Part shown: positions 60,094 through 64,000 of the stretch, one piece after another | Numbering within the stretch: the stretch's first letter is position 1 | How the letters are laid out: every line of letters starts with the position of its first letter | Assembly: GCA_022578965.1 (NCBI GenBank) | Contig: MU400590.1 | Span: 124,001-188,000, forward strand | Length of the DNA: 64,000 nucleotides | Origin: Xylaria sp. FL1777 | Lineage: Eukaryota > Ascomycota > Sordariomycetes > Xylariales > Xylariaceae | Reading direction: 5' to 3' | Notes under the pieces: model-generated | What the model saw: the letters and a program-made list of their open reading frames with translations, nothing else | What the model was told of the DNA's origin: nothing | Database searches by the model: none | Position numbers and translations under genes: made by a program

Positions 60094-61035
60094 TTTCCTG
60101 TGAATTCTCGATATCTTAAAAAGGGTATTTCTTGCGATTGTGGTGTGACTCCTGATAATTGTGAAAAAGATTGGTGAGTCTAAAACATGGGCTCAACTTA
60201 GCCTAGTATTAATATTAATCTTCAGCCAACACTGTTGACCTTGAACAATAATCTTGTTATCCTATGAAATTATTCGTATTACAGCAGCTACCGTGAAAGA
60301 AAAACAATTGCCTTGTTGAACAACAAAGGGTTGTAGGACAAAGAAGTTTAGCACACTATAGGGCACTGTATGCTTAGCATGTAGTCAATATACCTAGTAC
60401 AGGAGATCGCTACTGGAGAGTGTACTAGTTCACTTCTAATGGCTGATTACTAATCCACCCCTTCACGACAAGATGCACACGTAGAATATATCATATATCA
60501 CAAACTACCTAATTTTTTACCAATTTGATTGTAGATGAACATGGAGAAATAAGGAACATTTTGCTGGTGACTCCGGTGCAAGTACCAAGACGGATCTATC
60601 GCTTAGCTTCTCTCTGGTTCACATTCACATGCATTAGCGCGTTCCGAGCTGGCGGGATGAGAACTAGATCGCCATTGGTCATTCGCCGCAGCTGGTCACG
60701 CCTGGCTGGGGAATGGGATCAGGCGCGTTTCATCCCAAGTAACTCCTCCTATACTCTCGTCCACATCATACGTATAGCTTCGGTTACTAGTAGTACGTCT
60801 AATTCATCTCGTATCTATATATGTTTTACACCGAAAGATCCATGATCGTTAATTGTGTGATCTTCTCTAGCCCCTTTATTAGAAGACCATAGCATCGGAC
60901 TTTTGCTTTTTGATTTTGGCCTTATCCAACTATATTGCCTTCTGCATCTGGGATCGTGGCTAAATCTCGTTGGCTAGCATTCACTGCATCAACAGTCAAC
61001 AACATATTCCGGGCAGAGGTGTGGAAAAGAATTGC
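60094..61035. other. Intergenic region
   Basis: No gene supported. Short frames on both strands without motifs. Confidence 0.4.
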
Positions 61036-63092
61036 TCACTCACTGATAGTCATTATGAGGATTGCTAATTCATCAGCATCCTCAAGCCACTTCTCAATCC
61101 TAGGATCCATGACCGGGCCCCTCTCGACGAGGAAGAACTCAGCCTGAATCAACTCTTTGCCATCCCATTGCGCCAGCCACCGAGTGTACAGGCTCATCCA
61201 TGTCTTCTCATCCGTAGCTTGCCAGAGCCATTTGGGACCCGCCGCAAGCATGCGCCCGAGCTGGAGACAGTTGAAGTGTCGCGTTCCATGGTATGCGCTG
61301 TAGGCCCAGTGCAAGAAGAAAGTCGACATGAGTGTGCGTCGCTTAGCTTCCATGTGAACCCATACACGCCAGGACGGGCGTACGTGCGAGGCTTCCTCGT
61401 GAAGTAACAACCCTGTCGAGAGTACGTGATTTGCTAATTCGTGAATAGCTGCCAAGATGTGCCCTGGCACGACCGACAATGTACTTTGACGGTTTGAAGG
61501 GAACATAAGGATAACCAAGAGGATCATCAGACTTTGTATGGCGGATAATAGCGTAGGCGCGTCGTATGTATGGTACTAGATAGACGAACTCGGTGAGCTT
61601 CTTGTATCTTCTCTCCTCTGCCTAGGCTAAAGATATGGGAAAGTGGATATAGATGAGAAGAGTAATTGCGACCCCATAAGAGGTCGATCCACTAGGCCAT
61701 GACACGAGAGGCGATTCTAATGAGATCAAACGCACCTTGGCTAAGATAGTCTCGGCCTCTCCTCTGACAGCACACTCAACGACCTGACCAGAGTCCTCAG
61801 CCTGCCCTACCCACATCTTGCAAAGCGTGACGCACCTCCCAATGAACCTAGGCATCTTTATTTCCCCGCCGACACCTACATCACCAGCGCAGAACTGCAA
61901 GGGGTGGATTATCGGCGGGAGCTGGACACCCTTAGCGAGCATACGCGGCCAGGATCGGAAGGCACGAAAGAGTGTTTGCGCTACGACGAAGAATTGTAAG
62001 TGTTAGCCCAGTCAACATTCCTCTCCATCGCCCTCCGTAGAATGCTCAGGGAGACAAATCTTCTATGTGAGAATAATAGGGAATCCATGAGGAGTTACAT
62101 ACCACTATGTTCTACAAGGCACGGTGGATCTGGTAAAAGGGGTTTTGCGGCCAGGGATAGAATCCACGGGTCGATTGCTACGGCGGCGTCCGGCGTTGCC
62201 GCTGAAGTGGTCATTAGTTTCGGGCAGAATGAGTCAACATATCCGAGAATCTCCCGCGGGGTAGCGGCTGGATTAACGCCAACCCCTGGACTACCACTGT
62301 CTAGCTCGAGCTGGGCTTCGAGAGTCCCGGAGCAGGAGCCGGTGCTATGGTGACCTTGCGTGTTATGGGTGGCATGGGTGCCAGTAGTTCCGCAAGACGA
62401 ATAAGCTGAATGAAACGCCGATTCGGAGCTCGACGTAGCGTCTAAAATGTCGACTGGGCCAGATTGGAAGAGGTCTGGCACTAAACAGTTATGGGCTGGC
62501 CCAGCGCTGGGGAGACTCGTGAAATTGGCCACGCAGTCCGCGTAGGCGGTTCCGCTTGTATCTGAGGCTGCTATTGTCGTCGCATTTGCAGTGAGACTGA
62601 GTTCAGGGTTAATTAAACTACACCCAGAGTCCAAATCCCGGTTTGCGCTAGTCACGGAGTCGGAGTTGACGGTGTGACCGTAGTCTCGGGATCCCATGGC
62701 CCTGGCCGGGCGCGCGTACGCGCACGGGATGTTGCGGGAGTTACAGCGCGAGCATTCTGGACGTTGTAAGTCGCATCGAGATTTCGCTATAATGCAGTTA
62801 CTGGTTCATCCCAAGTTGCCAGTTAGTGCCCGAGATTCCCTAGGACAGCTTCTTCAACCTGCCGGATACAGGCCTAAGATGCCACGAATGCCGGCGCTAC
62901 TCACCGACAAGACTTCTGCCGTGCACTAGGTCTTGGCTCGAGTGTGCATCCCCTTACATGCCGCACGAGGGATGATTCTGCTCCACTAGCATATTAAAAT
63001 CTAGGCGCAGGGCTAGAAATGACACACGTACTCTGCTTGAACGTCTTCTTACAGAGACCACACTGATGTTCCAGCTCTATGGTATCGCACAT
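61036..63092 (-). CDS. C2H2 plus Zn2Cys6 dual zinc-finger transcription factor
   Basis: Minus-strand exons 63092-63032, 62977-62905, 62800-62103, 61980-61736 and 61575-61036 give 538 aa. The N-terminus has a C2H2-type finger (CGLCKKTFKQ.. then LVRHVRGC, so C2HC) split by the first intron. A Zn2Cys6 binuclear cluster follows (SCRNCIIAKSRCD..CSRC..C), whose second cysteine triplet is made by the second splice. Next comes a long Ser/Ala-rich linker, then a fungal-specific C-terminal helical domain (FRAFRSWPRMLAKGVQLPPIIHP and HELANHVLSTGLLLHEEAS). The domain pair occurs in several fungal pathway regulators. It lies 23 kb right of the cluster edge and has no exact TCGGNNNCCGA site upstream, so it is not assumed to regulate the cluster. 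Confidence 0.82.
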
Positions 63093-64000
63093 CCCGTTGT
63101 TCACCTCGCTTCCGAGTCCTTTGTCGTAAACTAACTTCAAAAATTAAGACAGTGAACCTCACATGTCTACTCGCGACTTCACGCGTCCCAGCGCCTCGAC
63201 AATACATGGGCCAACCAACGTCATTCTGTACCCGGAGTTCCGGGTTTACTGACTAATCATTCGATTAGTCAGATTTCAGCTATCACATATGCGGACTTAC
63301 TCATACATAAATGCCTTCGAGGGGGGCCGGGATAGAGCCAGGATAAGCTTGCTAACTCGACTTATCTCGAGTTTAACGCCGCACTACCCAGTCGTTAAGA
63401 CCCGGTGATCGACATTGCTCACTATCTGAGGTTTGGCTGTCAAACGATCTCATGGATAACATCGAAATGGGTAGGAGTTAGTATGTCAATTGTCGCTGTT
63501 AGACGTTTATTACTAGGAGTAGGTAGCTACGGAGGTCTAGGCCAGATAGACCGACCGTGGTCAATCGCTACATTGGCTGCGCACCCATTAACTGATAATT
63601 ATAAGGTAAAATACTTTAACTACGCAATCGAGTTGCTTAAGCTATATACTTAGTAATCAAGCCAAATAGCACTCCTTTACTGGTGCCAAAATTACCTAAT
63701 CTCTTGGTACCCCGCTTTATACCTAAAAAGACTAGGGATTGAAGTCTACATTAATCTCTTGACTTTTCATCGTCATTACAATGGGTTAAGAATTCAATGT
63801 TGGCACACGGCTTCAAGCCATCACCCTACACTCTGAAAGCTACTCGCGAAAGGCTATAATACCAAAAAAGGGTATACCTCTGGTGGCCTTAGTTATCTCA
63901 TAACTATAGCTCGAAATCGCGGTTATAAGCCTGGCGATGGCCTCATTTTACATCAATACGTTGATAACGAGGCTGGCAGACGTCGTCAACCAATATTAAC
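63093..64000. other. Unassigned right end
   Basis: No gene recognised. A plus frame at 63405-63653 has no motif and starts at a non-ATG codon. The last 300 bp look AT-rich and possibly degraded, with no identifiable element. Confidence 0.35.

Noticed and set aside
61981..62062. Extra exon in the dual zinc-finger gene
   Set aside because: An open stretch (about 62062 down to 61981) reads like protein but ends in a stop and puts the next exon out of frame. A single intron 62102-61981 with a strong GTATGT donor keeps frame.
63405..63653. Small plus-strand protein at the right end
   Set aside because: Starts at a non-ATG codon and has no recognisable feature.

Overview
The window is nuclear DNA of a filamentous ascomycete (Pezizomycotina). 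Genes carry many short introns of about 47-170 bp with GT..AG ends and CTGAC/CTAAC branch sites. Housekeeping genes are fungal (ADA2, GAL7-type, ERG28, 3-ketoacyl-CoA reductase, NUP170), and fungal-only families are present (SAT4 rhodopsin-like membrane protein, LaeA/GliN-like methyltransferases, C2H2 plus Zn2Cys6 regulator). Intergenic DNA right of 38 kb is rich in short TAGGTA/TACCTA tracts. I cannot fix the order or genus.

Bases 1-38,400 look like one secondary-metabolite cluster of the epidithiodioxopiperazine (ETP, gliotoxin-like) class. In order: GliN-like methyltransferase A, SAT4-like membrane protein, P450 A (minus), thioredoxin-reductase-like TrxR-A, GliA-like MFS pump (minus), class I methyltransferase (minus), CmcJ/AsaB-like oxygenase, GliK-like gamma-glutamyl cyclotransferase (minus), two-thiolation NRPS, second MFS carrier, TrxR-B, wax-synthase-type acyltransferase, TrxR-C, GliN-like methyltransferase B (minus), P450 B, GliM-like O-methyltransferase, GliI-like C-S lyase (minus) and an HMT1-type ABC half-transporter. 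The expected logic is dipeptide assembly and cyclisation by the NRPS, oxidation by P450s, sulfur from glutathione trimmed by GliK and cleaved by GliI, disulfide closure by a GliT-type oxidase, methyl and acyl tailoring, then export. The glutathione S-transferase, dipeptidase and Zn2Cys6 regulator usual in such clusters are not in the window and may lie left of base 1.

Four things stand out. (1) Three TrxR paralogues differ at the catalytic motif: CLFC (intact), CMFT (one cysteine) and NLFA (none). (2) The NRPS reads T-C-A-T-C, lacking the first adenylation and last thiolation domains of GliP-type enzymes. (3) Six exact TCGGNNNCCGA palindromes occur, all outside predicted coding sequence and all within the cluster; I found none in the other 26 kb. 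(4) The transporter set includes an HMT1-type ABC protein.

From 38.4 to 41.5 kb there are two small unknown proteins. From 41.5 to 58.2 kb is conserved housekeeping sequence: rhodanese/Cdc25-like phosphatase, O-fucosyltransferase-like protein, ADA2, galactose-1-phosphate uridylyltransferase, ERG28, ketoacyl reductase and NUP170. From 58.2 kb to the end it is sparse and AT-rich, with a PPAN-repeat protein, a dual zinc-finger regulator and about 0.9 kb of unassigned DNA. All exon models were made by hand from splice signals, frame and family motifs, with no transcript or database support.
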